Shown here: positions 32,934-42,413 of the stretch, piece by piece
Position numbering within the stretch: the stretch's first letter is position 1
How the letters are laid out: each line of letters opens with the position of its first letter
Source: Erwinia aphidicola
GTDB lineage: Bacteria; Pseudomonadota; Gammaproteobacteria; Enterobacterales; Enterobacteriaceae
NCBI RefSeq assembly: GCF_014773485.1
Contig: NZ_JACXBP010000003.1
Span: 62,001 to 126,000, forward strand
Direction: 5' to 3'
DNA: 64,000 nucleotides
Notes under the pieces: generated by a model
Seen by the model: only the letters and a program-made list of their open reading frames with translations
Databases searched by the model: none
Told to the model about the DNA's origin: nothing
Made by a program: the position numbers and the translations under genes

Positions 32934-33947
32934 CTATCGGTAACCGTTAGGATTGTTCGACTGCCAGTTCCAGGTATCGCGCATCATCTCATCGATACCG
33001 CGAGAGACGCGCCAGTTCAGCTCTTTGTCCGCCAACGAGGCATCCGCCCAGAATGCCGGCAGGTCGCCAGCGCGGCGCGGTGAAATCTGATACGGCACCG
33101 GTTTACCCGCCGCTTTCTCAAAGGCTTTCACCATCTCCAGCACCGAGTAGCCAACGCCGGCACCGAGGTTATAGGCTTTATAGCCGTCAACCGCCGCGAT
33201 ATGGTCCAGCGCCTTCAGATGCCCTTCTGCCAGATCCATGACGTGGATATAGTCACGTTCACCCGTGCCGTCTTTTGTTGGGTAATCGCCACCAAAGATG
33301 CCGAGCTTTTCCAGGCGACCGATAGCGACCTGCGCAATGTATGGCAGCAGGTTGTTCGGGATACCGTTCGGATCTTCGCCAATCTGGCCAGACTCATGCG
33401 CGCCAACCGGGTTAAAGTAGCGCAGCGCGATGGTTTTGAACTCCGGGTTGGCTTTAGCGTAATCGCGCAGGATCAGCTCAACCATCAGCTTGGAGGTGCC
33501 GTAAGGGCTGGTGGTGCCGCCGATTGGCGTGGTTTCCACGTAGGGAACCGGGGCATCAGCGCCGTACACAGTGGCGGAGGAGCTGAAGATAAACTGGTTC
33601 ACACCGGCACTGCGCATCTCTTCCAACAGCACCAGCGTACCGGTGACGTTGTTCTGGTAATACTCCAGCGGCATGCGGGTTGACTCCCCTACCGCCTTCA
33701 GGCCGGCAAAGTGGATCACCGCGCTGATGCTGTTACTGGCGAAGATATCACGCAGGCAGGCGCGATCGAGGATATCACCTTCGCAAAACACCGCTTTCCT
33801 GCCGGTCAGCTTCTCAACCCGGCTGATTGATTCACGTGATGCGTTGCTCAGGTTATCCAGTACTACAACGTCGTCGCCGCGCTCAAGCAGCGCCAGCACC
33901 GTGTGGGAACCGATGTAGCCAGCTCCGCCCGTTACTAAAATAGCCAT
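32934..33947 (-). CDS. galE: UDP-glucose 4-epimerase
   Basis: Interconverts UDP-glucose and UDP-galactose, supplying galactose donors for the ams-type EPS and lipopolysaccharide. 337 aa from ATG 33947 ([16 protein letters not shown]); a GTCAAC-rich stretch with AAGGAG lies upstream, and the longer frame from 33962 adds five unsupported residues. GGAGYIGSH nucleotide site, FSSSATVYG and YGTSKLMVE (YxxxK) catalytic elements. It sits between galF and the O-antigen operon, as EPS-associated galE copies do in Erwinia; the gal operon galE is normally separate. Confidence 0.95.
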   Translation of the reverse strand: MAILVTGGAGYIGSHTVLALLERGDDVVVLDNLSNASRESISRVEKLTGRKAVFCEGDILDRACLRDIFASNSISAVIHFAGLKAVGESTRMPLEYYQNNVTGTLVLLEEMRSAGVNQFIFSSSATVYGADAPVPYVETTPIGGTTSPYGTSKLMVELILRDYAKANPEFKTIALRYFNPVGAHESGQIGEDPNGIPNNLLPYIAQVAIGRLEKLGIFGGDYPTKDGTGERDYIHVMDLAEGHLKALDHIAAVDGYKAYNLGAGVGYSVLEMVKAFEKAAGKPVPYQISPRRAGDLPAFWADASLADKELNWRVSRGIDEMMRDTWNWQSNNPNGYR

Positions 33948-33988
33948 GTTGACTCCTTGCAACCACGCCGGGCGTGGCCACGTTCGGG

Positions 33989-34891
33989 TTAAGGTTGTTT
34001 CGCTAAAATCTTCTGAATTTCTTCGCGGAAATCGCGGCCCTGGTCATGGTTACGCAGGCCCCAGGTCACGAAGGCTTTCATGTAACCCAGCTTACGACCA
34101 CAGTCAAAGCTGTCGCCGCTCAGCAGGTGCGCGTCAACCGGCTGTTTTTTATTCAGGTTGGCAATGGCGTCGGTCAGCTGATAACGGCCCCAGGCACCCG
34201 GCTCAAGGTTTTCCAGCTCGGTCCAGATATCCGCAGACAGCACGTAGCGACCTACCGCAGCCAGATCGGAGTTCAGCGTCTGTGGGTTTTCAGGTTTCTC
34301 GACGAACTCAACAATAGAGGCCACTTTACCGGCAAAATCCAGCGGCTCGTCGGTGGTGATCACCGAGTATTCGGAGAGATCGGCTTCCGGCATGTGGTGT
34401 GCCAGTACCTGGCTGCGGCCGGTCTCTTCGAAACGTGCCACCATGGCAGCCAGGTTATAGCGCAGTGGGTCGGCGCTGGCGTTGTCCAGCAACACGTCCG
34501 GCAGTACCACAACAAACGCTTCGTCATGCAGCATCGGGCGCGCGCACAGCAGCGCATTCGCCAGGCCCAGCGGCTGAGGCTGGCGCACGTTCATAATGGT
34601 CACGCCCGGTGGGCAGATAGATTTCACTTCGCTCAGCAGGGAACGCTTAACGCGCGCTTCGAGCAGGGCTTCCAGTTCGTAGGAAGTATCAAAATGGTTT
34701 TCGACCGCATTCTTGGACGCGTGGGTGACCAGAACAATTTCCTTGATACCTGCTGCCACGCACTCGTCGATGATGTACTGAATCATCGGCTTATCGACTA
34801 CCGGCAACATCTCTTTAGGAATGGCTTTTGTAGCAGGGAGCATATGCATACCGAGACCCGCAACCGGGATAACTGCTTTAAGCTTGGTCAT
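33989..34891 (-). CDS. galF: GalF, UTP-glucose-1-phosphate uridylyltransferase-like protein
   Basis: 300-aa nucleotidyltransferase family protein related to GalU. The signature loop reads [20 protein letters not shown]: Met-His replaces the Thr-Arg of GalU, the hallmark of GalF proteins, which have weak or no pyrophosphorylase activity and are thought to modulate UDP-glucose supply. I chose ATG 34891 ([12 protein letters not shown]); the open frame to 34930 adds 13 residues without family support. It lies 41 bases before galE and just after the ams operon terminator, as the usual left marker of O-antigen loci. Confidence 0.93.
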   Translation of the reverse strand: MTKLKAVIPVAGLGMHMLPATKAIPKEMLPVVDKPMIQYIIDECVAAGIKEIVLVTHASKNAVENHFDTSYELEALLEARVKRSLLSEVKSICPPGVTIMNVRQPQPLGLANALLCARPMLHDEAFVVVLPDVLLDNASADPLRYNLAAMVARFEETGRSQVLAHHMPEADLSEYSVITTDEPLDFAGKVASIVEFVEKPENPQTLNSDLAAVGRYVLSADIWTELENLEPGAWGRYQLTDAIANLNKKQPVDAHLLSGDSFDCGRKLGYMKAFVTWGLRNHDQGRDFREEIQKILAKQP

Positions 34892-34998
34892 ATTTTTTCC
34901 ATATAAATGAAGTAAAAAACGTTCACTCATTATGCATTAAAGGGATGATTCACAAGTATAATCTTAATCTGAAAAAATAGCGCCAGGGCCAGCTATAA

Positions 34999-35022
34999 AA
35001 AAGGCCACCGCCAGGGTGACCT
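34999..35022 (-). terminator. Terminator of the ams operon
   Basis: Minus strand: AAGGTCACCC, loop TGGC, GGTGGCCTT followed by TTTTTAT. A nine- to ten-base stem with T-run, 17 bases after the amsL stop, ahead of galF. Confidence 0.88.
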
Positions 35023-35038
35023 TATATTTATTACCGGG

Positions 35039-36379
35039 TTACAGGATGCCGCTGAACCATTCGGGCATCACAAATAAATTATAATAACTGACCAGCGCCA
35101 TGATCCCGACGAACACCACCGACACCGACACCCACTGGCGGGCGTACGGAATGAAGCGGATCCCAATCACTGGCTTAATAAAGAACGGATGCGCGAAGCC
35201 AGAAATCAGCACCTGTGAAATCGACAGCGTCAACGCCACGTAAGCGACATTTGGCCAGATCCAGGTTGTCGCCAGCACCGCAACCACGATTAGACTGGCA
35301 ACAATATTCCAGTAGAACTCGACGTTGGTGCGGCCATTGGCCTGGGAGATCGCGCCGGTCAGCCCGCCCATCGGGCGCAGCATGCCGAACAGCAGCATCA
35401 GTGGGATCAGGTGCCCTACCGCCTCATGAGCCGTACCGTAAAGCACGCGAACAATCACCGGGGAGAGAATACCAATCGCCAGATACATCAGGCTGCTGAA
35501 CAGCATAATCGCCAGCGTGCCCTTGAGGAACAGCTTCTGCAGCTGCGCAGGCTCATGCTGTTTTTCAGCAAAGCGTGGCAGTGCCAGGCGGTTAATGACC
35601 GGCGTCACCAGCTTCAGCGGTTGCAGCACCAGCTCTTTTGCCAGCGAGTAAACCCCGAGCATCTCGGCGCCCATCACCTTGCCGACAATCAGGGAGTCGG
35701 CCTGGGTGCGCAGCTGGTTAATGGTCTGCGAGCCGAGCTGATACACGCCGTACTTCATCGAACTGAAGAAGGTGCCTTTATCAAACTCAAAGGTTGGACG
35801 CCACGACTTCTCACCAAACCAGATCATGCAGAGAATACGCATGGCGGCATTGGCGAACAGGCCGAGGATCACCGCCGAAACGTTAAGCGGCGTGAGGTAC
35901 AGCAGCGCGACCGTCAGAGCGAAAGCGAGGAACTTAGTCACCATCTCTATCTTCGCCAGCAGCACCATGCGCTTGGCTTTGATAAAGTGCGCCTGATACT
36001 GCGACAGCGAGCCGAGCACCAGGAAGTTCAGGCTGGTCAGCATAATCAACCCGGTGAGCTGCGGCAGATGATAAAAGTACGCAATCGGCCAGGCAATGGC
36101 GATCAGCAGCAGCCCGGTTAGCAGGCTGAGCAGCACGTTCACCCAATAGATGGTGCTCTGCTCTTTGCGGGTAATGTTCTGGCGATGCACGATATAGCTG
36201 CTCATCCCCATATCCTGCAACACCATGGCCACCGCGAGGATGGCATTGATAATTGCCAGAATACCCAGTTCATGCGCTTCCAGTTTGCGCGCCAGTACGC
36301 CCAGCTGAACAACTTGCAGTACCGCAGCAAAACAGGTACCACCAAACAGCCATACGGCCTGGTTTTTTAAACTACTCAC
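35039..36379 (-). CDS. amsL: EPS repeat-unit flippase (Wzx/AmsL)
   Basis: 446-aa membrane protein of the MOP flippase superfamily with about 12-14 hydrophobic segments. N-terminal LKNQAVWLFGGTCFAAVLQ and later KYGVYQLGSQTINQLRTQADSLIVG match AmsL/Wzx of amylovoran and stewartan clusters. It should translocate the lipid-linked EPS unit. Starts at GTG 36379, overlapping the amsK stop by four bases (GTGA). Last gene of the 12-gene operon. Confidence 0.9.
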   Translation of the reverse strand: MSSLKNQAVWLFGGTCFAAVLQVVQLGVLARKLEAHELGILAIINAILAVAMVLQDMGMSSYIVHRQNITRKEQSTIYWVNVLLSLLTGLLLIAIAWPIAYFYHLPQLTGLIMLTSLNFLVLGSLSQYQAHFIKAKRMVLLAKIEMVTKFLAFALTVALLYLTPLNVSAVILGLFANAAMRILCMIWFGEKSWRPTFEFDKGTFFSSMKYGVYQLGSQTINQLRTQADSLIVGKVMGAEMLGVYSLAKELVLQPLKLVTPVINRLALPRFAEKQHEPAQLQKLFLKGTLAIMLFSSLMYLAIGILSPVIVRVLYGTAHEAVGHLIPLMLLFGMLRPMGGLTGAISQANGRTNVEFYWNIVASLIVVAVLATTWIWPNVAYVALTLSISQVLISGFAHPFFIKPVIGIRFIPYARQWVSVSVVFVGIMALVSYYNLFVMPEWFSGIL

Positions 36380-37599
36380 GCTAATTGCTCCAGAATTTCG
36401 GCCAGCCTGCGGTAGGCAATATGCTGGTTAAACTCGGTTTCAACCTTAAGACGGGCTGCGGCCACCACCGGGGCTACATCGGCCTCGCCCTTCGACAATT
36501 TCAGCAGGATGTCGGCCAGCGCTTCGGCGTCGCCCTCTGGCGCCAGCCAGCCGGAGACTTTGTGCTCGATCAGCTCAGGAATACCGCTGTGCTCGCTCGA
36601 CACCACCGGCAGCCCGACGGCCATCGCCTCCATCAGCGCGACAGGGATCCCTTCCATATCGCCATCGGCAGCGGTCAGCGACGGCAGCAGGAAGATATCG
36701 GCTTCATCCAGATAGCGTTTAATCTCCTCCTGCGGTTTGAAGCCAACCATCTTCACGCACTCTTCCAACTTGGCGTTGGTGATGGTGGCACGCAGCTCAT
36801 CTTCAAGGTCGCCGTTACCGACGATGGTGTACTCGAAGTGACCGCCCTGCGCTTTCAGGATTTTGCAGGCATCAATCGCCACGCCCAGCCCTTTTTTCTC
36901 GGTCAGGCGAGCCACGGAGAGAATGCGCAGCGGCTGGTGAAGCGAATCACGGGCCTGCAGATTAAATTTCTCCGGCTCGATCCCCATGCGCGTCACATGG
37001 ATCTTCTCCGGCGGGCAGCCCATCTCGATCAGCTTGCGCTCCCACAGATGACTGATCGGCAACAGCAGTTCGCTCTGGGTAAACAGGCGCGCGTAATCCT
37101 CTTTGTGCTCTTCAAGGATATGGCGGCGGGAGATATCCGCCCCGTGGAATACGGTGGCCTGCTTGCCCTGCAGTACGCCAAGCTCGCGCAGCTTGTTCGC
37201 CAGCGCCCCGGCGTAGCCGAAGTGCACCAGGAACACGTCCGCGACAAACGGCGTCTTGTTGGCGGCAACAATCGCCGGCAACAGCAGCTTGCTCGACTGC
37301 GCGCCGTAGCGCCCGATATTGAATGATTTCAGGGTGGCGGAGCTAAGAATTTTCGGCAACACGATCTGCAGACGCTGCTTCAGCTTGTCCGCATTGGTCA
37401 CCTTCTCTTCCGGCAGCAGATAGTGGGTTTTTTCCGCCAGATTATAGCGGTCAAAGGCCCCGTGTCGGTTTACCAGATCGCCCGGGAACACCGAGATAAC
37501 CTCAACGTCATAGCCGATATCAATAAAATGCGTCACCTGGTTCAGCACGAAAGTTTCAGAGCTGACCGGAAAACGCATCGTGAAAAATGTTAATTTCAT
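36376..37599 (-). CDS. amsK: Amylovoran-type glycosyltransferase AmsK (GT4)
   Basis: 407-aa cytoplasmic GT4 transferase that adds one sugar of the EPS repeat; in E. amylovora AmsK is required for amylovoran. GAQSSKLLLPA in the N-terminal domain, LRILSVARLTEKKGLGVAI and the catalytic-site DMEGIPVALMEAMAVG (ExxxxxxxE) in the C-terminal one. Position between amsJ and amsL is conserved. Donor sugar not deducible. Confidence 0.9.
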   Translation of the reverse strand: MKLTFFTMRFPVSSETFVLNQVTHFIDIGYDVEVISVFPGDLVNRHGAFDRYNLAEKTHYLLPEEKVTNADKLKQRLQIVLPKILSSATLKSFNIGRYGAQSSKLLLPAIVAANKTPFVADVFLVHFGYAGALANKLRELGVLQGKQATVFHGADISRRHILEEHKEDYARLFTQSELLLPISHLWERKLIEMGCPPEKIHVTRMGIEPEKFNLQARDSLHQPLRILSVARLTEKKGLGVAIDACKILKAQGGHFEYTIVGNGDLEDELRATITNAKLEECVKMVGFKPQEEIKRYLDEADIFLLPSLTAADGDMEGIPVALMEAMAVGLPVVSSEHSGIPELIEHKVSGWLAPEGDAEALADILLKLSKGEADVAPVVAAARLKVETEFNQHIAYRRLAEILEQLA

Positions 37600-37603
37600 T
37601 GAT

Positions 37604-38854
37604 TCACCCTAAGAGTTTAACCACGTCGTCAGTGATCCGGTTACCCAGCATCCGTTCCTGTTCCACAGCGCTGTCTACCTGCTGTTTCACCGCATCGTAG
37701 TTATCCAGTACGGTATTCACTTTCGTGATAATGCTGCCGTCCATCAGGCTCTTCACATCGCTGGCCATCTCTGGCAGACCCAGCTGGTTCATCACCCCAA
37801 GGGATTTGTGCTCATAGTTAATCGCCACGGCTGGCGTACCAAAGTTCATTGAGATAATCGCCGAGTGCAGGCGTGTACCAATCGTCAGGTGGCACTGACC
37901 CAGCAGGATACCCAGCTCAAGGTCGTTAAACTCATCCATGATGACGTGGTACTTATCTTTCTGTTCGATATGGTCGCTCAGGGTCATCGCCACCATACGG
38001 TCATCTTTGTTGTAGCTGTCGATGCCGGTACAGGTCGAGAACGCCACCACCTGGTAGCCGCGGGCGATCATGGCGTTGATCACTTTGCCAAAGGCTTCTT
38101 CATACTGCTGCTGCGTAACGCCCAGTCGCTTGTCGAACGGGGCCAGTTCACGCACGGTGATGGCAATGGTCTTTTGCTGGCCGATAACCTGCTGCCAGTG
38201 CAGCAGGTTATGGCCCGGCTCCGCCACTTCACGTGCGCGCACCAGAAAGGCGGTATCAGCACCTTTTACCACTTTCCCGGTGGTGATACCGCCCTGCTTC
38301 ATCATCTCCAGGCTGACGCTTTCACGCAGCACCAGGCTGTTTACGCGGTCAAAGACAAAATTGGCGATTTCATTAAAGCGCGGCTTCTGGAAAGGACCCA
38401 CGCTGTGCCCAATCATATGAATCGGCTTGCCGGCCAGCAGCGCACACAGTGAGTGTTCAAACTGCAACGGGCCGTAAAGGTCAACGAAGAACGAGCCACC
38501 GACCTGAATAATCGCGTCATACTGCTTCAAGTTGTCGCTGAACTCCTGCAGATACTGCGGCACAGGAAACAGCTTAAACACGCCGCGTTTGGCGATATGC
38601 GCCATCATGATTTTCGGCATCAGACGGCGCTTAATTTTATCTACCAGCTTGTTTTTGCCCTTTTTAGTCTGCAAAAAGAGCGCATCTGGCAGAATATCTT
38701 GCTGGAGCAGGTAACCAGAACTGGTTGGATAACGGCTAATAACGTCAATATCGAGGTCGTTCCTTGCCAGGTTTAACGAATCAATAATCCCGCGTAAAAT
38801 AGCGCCATCACCACGATTTCCACATGTATGATTGCCAACTAACAAAATCTTCAT
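37604..38854 (-). CDS. amsJ: Polysaccharide pyruvyltransferase AmsJ
   Basis: 416-aa member of the CsaB/WcaK polysaccharide pyruvyltransferase family. The start VGNHTCGNRGDGAILRGII and the C-terminal TIGTRLHSAIISMNFGTPAV (about residues 328-348) are typical. It should add a pyruvate ketal from phosphoenolpyruvate to a terminal sugar of the repeat, giving an acidic polymer. It follows amsF after 194 bases in which I see no gene or clear signal, and precedes amsK by four. Confidence 0.9.
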   Translation of the reverse strand: MKILLVGNHTCGNRGDGAILRGIIDSLNLARNDLDIDVISRYPTSSGYLLQQDILPDALFLQTKKGKNKLVDKIKRRLMPKIMMAHIAKRGVFKLFPVPQYLQEFSDNLKQYDAIIQVGGSFFVDLYGPLQFEHSLCALLAGKPIHMIGHSVGPFQKPRFNEIANFVFDRVNSLVLRESVSLEMMKQGGITTGKVVKGADTAFLVRAREVAEPGHNLLHWQQVIGQQKTIAITVRELAPFDKRLGVTQQQYEEAFGKVINAMIARGYQVVAFSTCTGIDSYNKDDRMVAMTLSDHIEQKDKYHVIMDEFNDLELGILLGQCHLTIGTRLHSAIISMNFGTPAVAINYEHKSLGVMNQLGLPEMASDVKSLMDGSIITKVNTVLDNYDAVKQQVDSAVEQERMLGNRITDDVVKLLG

Positions 38855-39048
38855 AACTACTCCAGAAAAAATTTTATAATTCTTACAGGCCTAAATGACC
38901 TTAAGTGGTTAATTAACAAGTCTTATTGTTTAAAAACTGCCAAACACCCATCAATACGTCTTAACCGCTTAAAACAGGCTGCCTTTCCAGGCATCAGAAA
39001 AACAGCCTGATAACTCTGAAAAACCGTGGTCTTAACGAAAAACTGACA

Positions 39049-41262
39049 CTATTTCAATGCGAAATAGGGAATAGCTACCTGCTTGCCGTTAAGAACAATC
39101 GAGACAAACCCCTCGGGATGGTCGGTATTTACCTGATCGGCGCTCAGCGGGCGGGAAGCCATCAGCAAATCGCCATTTTCATTAGCGCCGATGCCCGCTT
39201 TACCGTTGTGCAGGCTGAAGCGCTGCACCGCACGGCTGGCGTCTTTGCCCGTTGGCGCCGCGCCAAATTTCATGCTGCTGTCGAAGCGCGCGCAGCGTCC
39301 GGTCTTGAAGCGGTCTTTAGCCGTGGTTTTGATCAGCACCCCGGCAGAAGCAACCCAGCCGTCAATTTTGACGAAGACCTGCACATCGGTGTCGTGCGGC
39401 GTCACGATCATCACGTCGAGCACCGGACTGGCACCTTCCGCATGCCATGAGGCTTCAAACTTGTGGGTTTTGCGCTGCAGGCTGACGATCGCCCGCCCGC
39501 CGGTAGTCTTATCGCCGACCACCTTATTAAGCGGCGCGCTGCTGCTGCCGTTACTGAATGAGGACTGGCCGAAGATTTCAATCTCCCACGCATCGCCGAC
39601 ATCCGGGGTATAGATGTTGCCCAGCTCAACCCATTTCTGCTGATTGCTGTTGTTTTCGATGCGGAAACGCGAAGTCAGGTAGTTGTACTTCATGCTGCCG
39701 TCGACCGCGATACCGTAGGATTCCACGCGGGTTGAACCGCGCTCCCAGGCGCCCAGCCACTCACCTTCCGCCAGCGAGTTATCGATCCAGCTGCCGGCCT
39801 GCAGATTCGTCTGGCGCGTATTCAGGCGCGAGTTATGGGCGATCAGCGGGTTCTTACAGGTTTCCAGGCTCAGGGCATCGATAATCCACTGGCCGTTGGA
39901 GATGTCGCCGGGGAATTCGGTATGCTCGATCCAGCCGTTGTGGATCAGCGACTGACCGCAGCGCTGCAGGTTAAGGACTTTCCCTTCGGTGCAGTACTGC
40001 GCGTTAAAGTTAGACAGCTCGATGGCGGTGCTGTGGTCCCACTTGCCCTGCGGCGCGTTCGACCAGACGGATTTGATTACGTCACCGCTGCAGCGCAGCG
40101 CATACCACTGGTCAATTTTACAGTCGAGGGTGTCCATCAGGCTGAGCGAGGTGCCGCCAACGCGCACGAAGCGCAGGCAGGCGCCGCGGAAATACTGGCC
40201 GCCGGCGCATTTATTGTCGAAGAAGCCCTGCCTGTTCGGGCGCTCGTCGGTACGGCCGTTGAACTGCAGGTTGCTGACTTCCACCCAGCGGGTATTCACC
40301 TTAAAGACAAAGTCTGAATCGCCGTCGGAAACAATGGTGGTGGCCGGGAAGTAGCCAAAGTTGACCATCGCACCAGAGATGCGGAAGAAGCGCGTTTGCT
40401 GTGCAGAGAAATCGCAGGCGCTGACGAAGAACGTCCCCGCAGGGAACTGCAGGCAGATTTGCTGATTGGCATCCTGCGCCCACTGGTACATGGCCTTGAT
40501 TGCCGGTGCGCTGTCGGTTTTGCCATCGTCAATCGCCCCGAAGTCAAACAGGGTCAGGCGGTTGAAGTCCTCAACCACGCGGCGCCAGTGGAAGTCGCCG
40601 TTGCCTGCGATAATCACCCCGCCATCATCTTTGGCGGCGCTGAGGTTACCGACAAACTCGCCGCCGCCGACCTCCAGCCCTTCATGCCAGCTCTTCAGCT
40701 TGATCTTGGCACCGCTGAACAGCGGGCGGGTTTTACGCAAGTCATCCACCGAGGCAATTTCACCGATCAGCTGGTAACCGGCGGGCTGAGCCAGGCGCTG
40801 GCTGAAGTTGTTACTGCCGCGCGTCACGTCAGGGATGTTAAACAGCGTTTGTCCGCCGTCATCCACCACCGCCATCGAGTGCGACGGGTCAGCAATCAGC
40901 GCGGCATTATCGGCAATAAACTGTTCGAAGCTGCCTTTATTCAGCGCCACCGGCTGCTGCACTTCAGACACGTTGCCTTTGGCATCGCGCAGGTAGAGGC
41001 TAATCAGATTGCCCGCTTGGGTCGGGTCGCTGCCGGCTTTACCGATATAGAGTTTGCCGCTGAAATTTTTCCAGAACTGATCCGGCATGGTAAAGACATT
41101 TTCCGGCGTCAGAATAGGCACATCACCCTTCGGCAGATCGCCAGGATTGACACTTTTCAGGGCCAGTGTGGGGTTACTTTTGGCCGCATTAGCGGTGAAT
41201 GAGCTTACAGTGAACCCTGCAAGAATCGATGAGAACGCAGTGAGTAATTCTCTTCTTTTCAT
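39049..41262 (-). CDS. amsF: Exported EPS-processing protein AmsF/WceF with tailspike-like architecture
   Basis: 737 aa. Residues 1-27 form an export signal with a twin arginine (MKRRELLTAFSSILAG...ANAA), so Tat export is possible. Residues about 57-147 (GKLYIGKAGSDP, ISLYLRDAKG, VQQPVALNKG, SHSMAVVDDGG) resemble the head-binding domain of P22-type phage tailspikes. Residues 171-229 look like the tailspike linker (VGGGEFVGN, DDGGVIIAG, FHWRRV). From about 236 (LTLFDFGAIDDGKTDSAPAI) a pectate-lyase-type right-handed beta-helix begins. In P. stewartii the homologue WceF is reported to be a tailspike-like glycan-modifying enzyme; the same role is inferred here. Confidence 0.88.
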   Translation of the reverse strand: MKRRELLTAFSSILAGFTVSSFTANAAKSNPTLALKSVNPGDLPKGDVPILTPENVFTMPDQFWKNFSGKLYIGKAGSDPTQAGNLISLYLRDAKGNVSEVQQPVALNKGSFEQFIADNAALIADPSHSMAVVDDGGQTLFNIPDVTRGSNNFSQRLAQPAGYQLIGEIASVDDLRKTRPLFSGAKIKLKSWHEGLEVGGGEFVGNLSAAKDDGGVIIAGNGDFHWRRVVEDFNRLTLFDFGAIDDGKTDSAPAIKAMYQWAQDANQQICLQFPAGTFFVSACDFSAQQTRFFRISGAMVNFGYFPATTIVSDGDSDFVFKVNTRWVEVSNLQFNGRTDERPNRQGFFDNKCAGGQYFRGACLRFVRVGGTSLSLMDTLDCKIDQWYALRCSGDVIKSVWSNAPQGKWDHSTAIELSNFNAQYCTEGKVLNLQRCGQSLIHNGWIEHTEFPGDISNGQWIIDALSLETCKNPLIAHNSRLNTRQTNLQAGSWIDNSLAEGEWLGAWERGSTRVESYGIAVDGSMKYNYLTSRFRIENNSNQQKWVELGNIYTPDVGDAWEIEIFGQSSFSNGSSSAPLNKVVGDKTTGGRAIVSLQRKTHKFEASWHAEGASPVLDVMIVTPHDTDVQVFVKIDGWVASAGVLIKTTAKDRFKTGRCARFDSSMKFGAAPTGKDASRAVQRFSLHNGKAGIGANENGDLLMASRPLSADQVNTDHPEGFVSIVLNGKQVAIPYFALK

Positions 41263-41349
41263 GATGTTGTCCCGTGGTCAATTTTTGGTCCTGCAGCACA
41301 GCAGGTATGAAACAGACTTCCAGAGGTCAGGCGCGAGCCCGTGCCGTCA

Positions 41350-42384
41350 TTAAATCAGCGACAGCCAGGCTTCTTTGATGACCTTGCCGTCAAACTTGAG
41401 GGCGGTCGTTTGGGTACTGGCGCTCATGGCGTAAAACAGCTCATCGTCATGGGCAAGCTGATTCATGCTTTCGATAAAGCGCGCTTTATCGTTCATCGCC
41501 ACCAGGAATCCATCCTGCTGATGATTAACGATCTCCTGCGGCCCGGTCGGGCAGTCATACGCCACCACCGGCAGGGACCAGGATTTCGCTTCCAGCAGCA
41601 CCAGCGGCAAGCCTTCATAGCGCGAGGTCATCAGCGCCATATCGCTGTCGCGATAGTAGTCGTTGATATTGCTGACGCGGCCGACAAAATTGACGCTGTT
41701 GCTGATATTCAGACGCGCCGCCTGGGCTATCAGCTGCTCTTTCAACTCACCGTCACCGGCAATCACCAGCTTCCAGTCAGGATTGGTCGCCACAAAGCCC
41801 TGCCAGACATCCAGCAGCAGATCGAAACCTTTCTGATGATCCAGACGGCCGACGGCCAGCGCCTGGTAGTGGCGCTGAGTGCGGTGATGATTTTTGTACA
41901 CCACAGGATTGGGGATGGTTTTGCTGGCGATATTCCAGCCGTTGAACACCTGATGGTCTTTATCCGTCAGCACAATTACGCGGTCGTAATAGCGCAGCAT
42001 CAGGTACTTGAGGAGTTTGATCGGTTTACTGAAGGAGTTAATCGCCACGTGCTCGCAGGCGTACACTTTGGCCGTTTTCTTTTTCAGCGTCATCATGCTG
42101 TACAGGGCAAACATCACGCTGAGGCGCCCCATGCTGATCAGAAACACTGCGTCAAACTGCTCCTGATGAATGCGTTTCACCACGCTTTTCAGCGGCTGCT
42201 TTTCACCGGCAAAACTGACAATTTGCTGCACATGCTCAAAGGGATAGAACGGCTGCCCCGAGCCTTCCAGCGAATAGACGGTAACCTCATGCTGCGGGCC
42301 TAAACACTCCGACATAAAGTTACAGATGTTCTCCGTTCCGGCATAGGAATAGGCATCTTTGATAACCAGCACGATTTTTTTCAT
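41350..42384 (-). CDS. GT4 glycosyltransferase of the EPS operon
   Basis: 344 aa from ATG 42384 (MKKIVLVIKDAYSYAGTENI), chosen for its GAGGTGG ribosome binding site; the frame to 42411 is not supported. GT4 motifs: QALAVGRLDHQKGFDLLLDV, then SRYEGLPLVLLEAKSW (ExxxxxxxE). It occupies a position equivalent to amsD/amsE of E. amylovora but follows, rather than precedes, the GT2 gene, so I do not transfer either name. It adds one sugar of the EPS unit; donor unknown. Confidence 0.85.
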   Translation of the reverse strand: MKKIVLVIKDAYSYAGTENICNFMSECLGPQHEVTVYSLEGSGQPFYPFEHVQQIVSFAGEKQPLKSVVKRIHQEQFDAVFLISMGRLSVMFALYSMMTLKKKTAKVYACEHVAINSFSKPIKLLKYLMLRYYDRVIVLTDKDHQVFNGWNIASKTIPNPVVYKNHHRTQRHYQALAVGRLDHQKGFDLLLDVWQGFVATNPDWKLVIAGDGELKEQLIAQAARLNISNSVNFVGRVSNINDYYRDSDMALMTSRYEGLPLVLLEAKSWSLPVVAYDCPTGPQEIVNHQQDGFLVAMNDKARFIESMNQLAHDDELFYAMSASTQTTALKFDGKVIKEAWLSLI

Positions 42385-42413
42385 GATTAAAACCACCTCA
42401 AGAACTGCCAAAT

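Noticed and set aside
34046..34906. 286-codon plus-strand ORF over galF
   Set aside because: Shadow of galF; His/Arg/Gln-rich with no recognisable domain.
36385..37326. 313-codon plus-strand ORF over amsK
   Set aside because: Antisense shadow of a well-supported glycosyltransferase gene.
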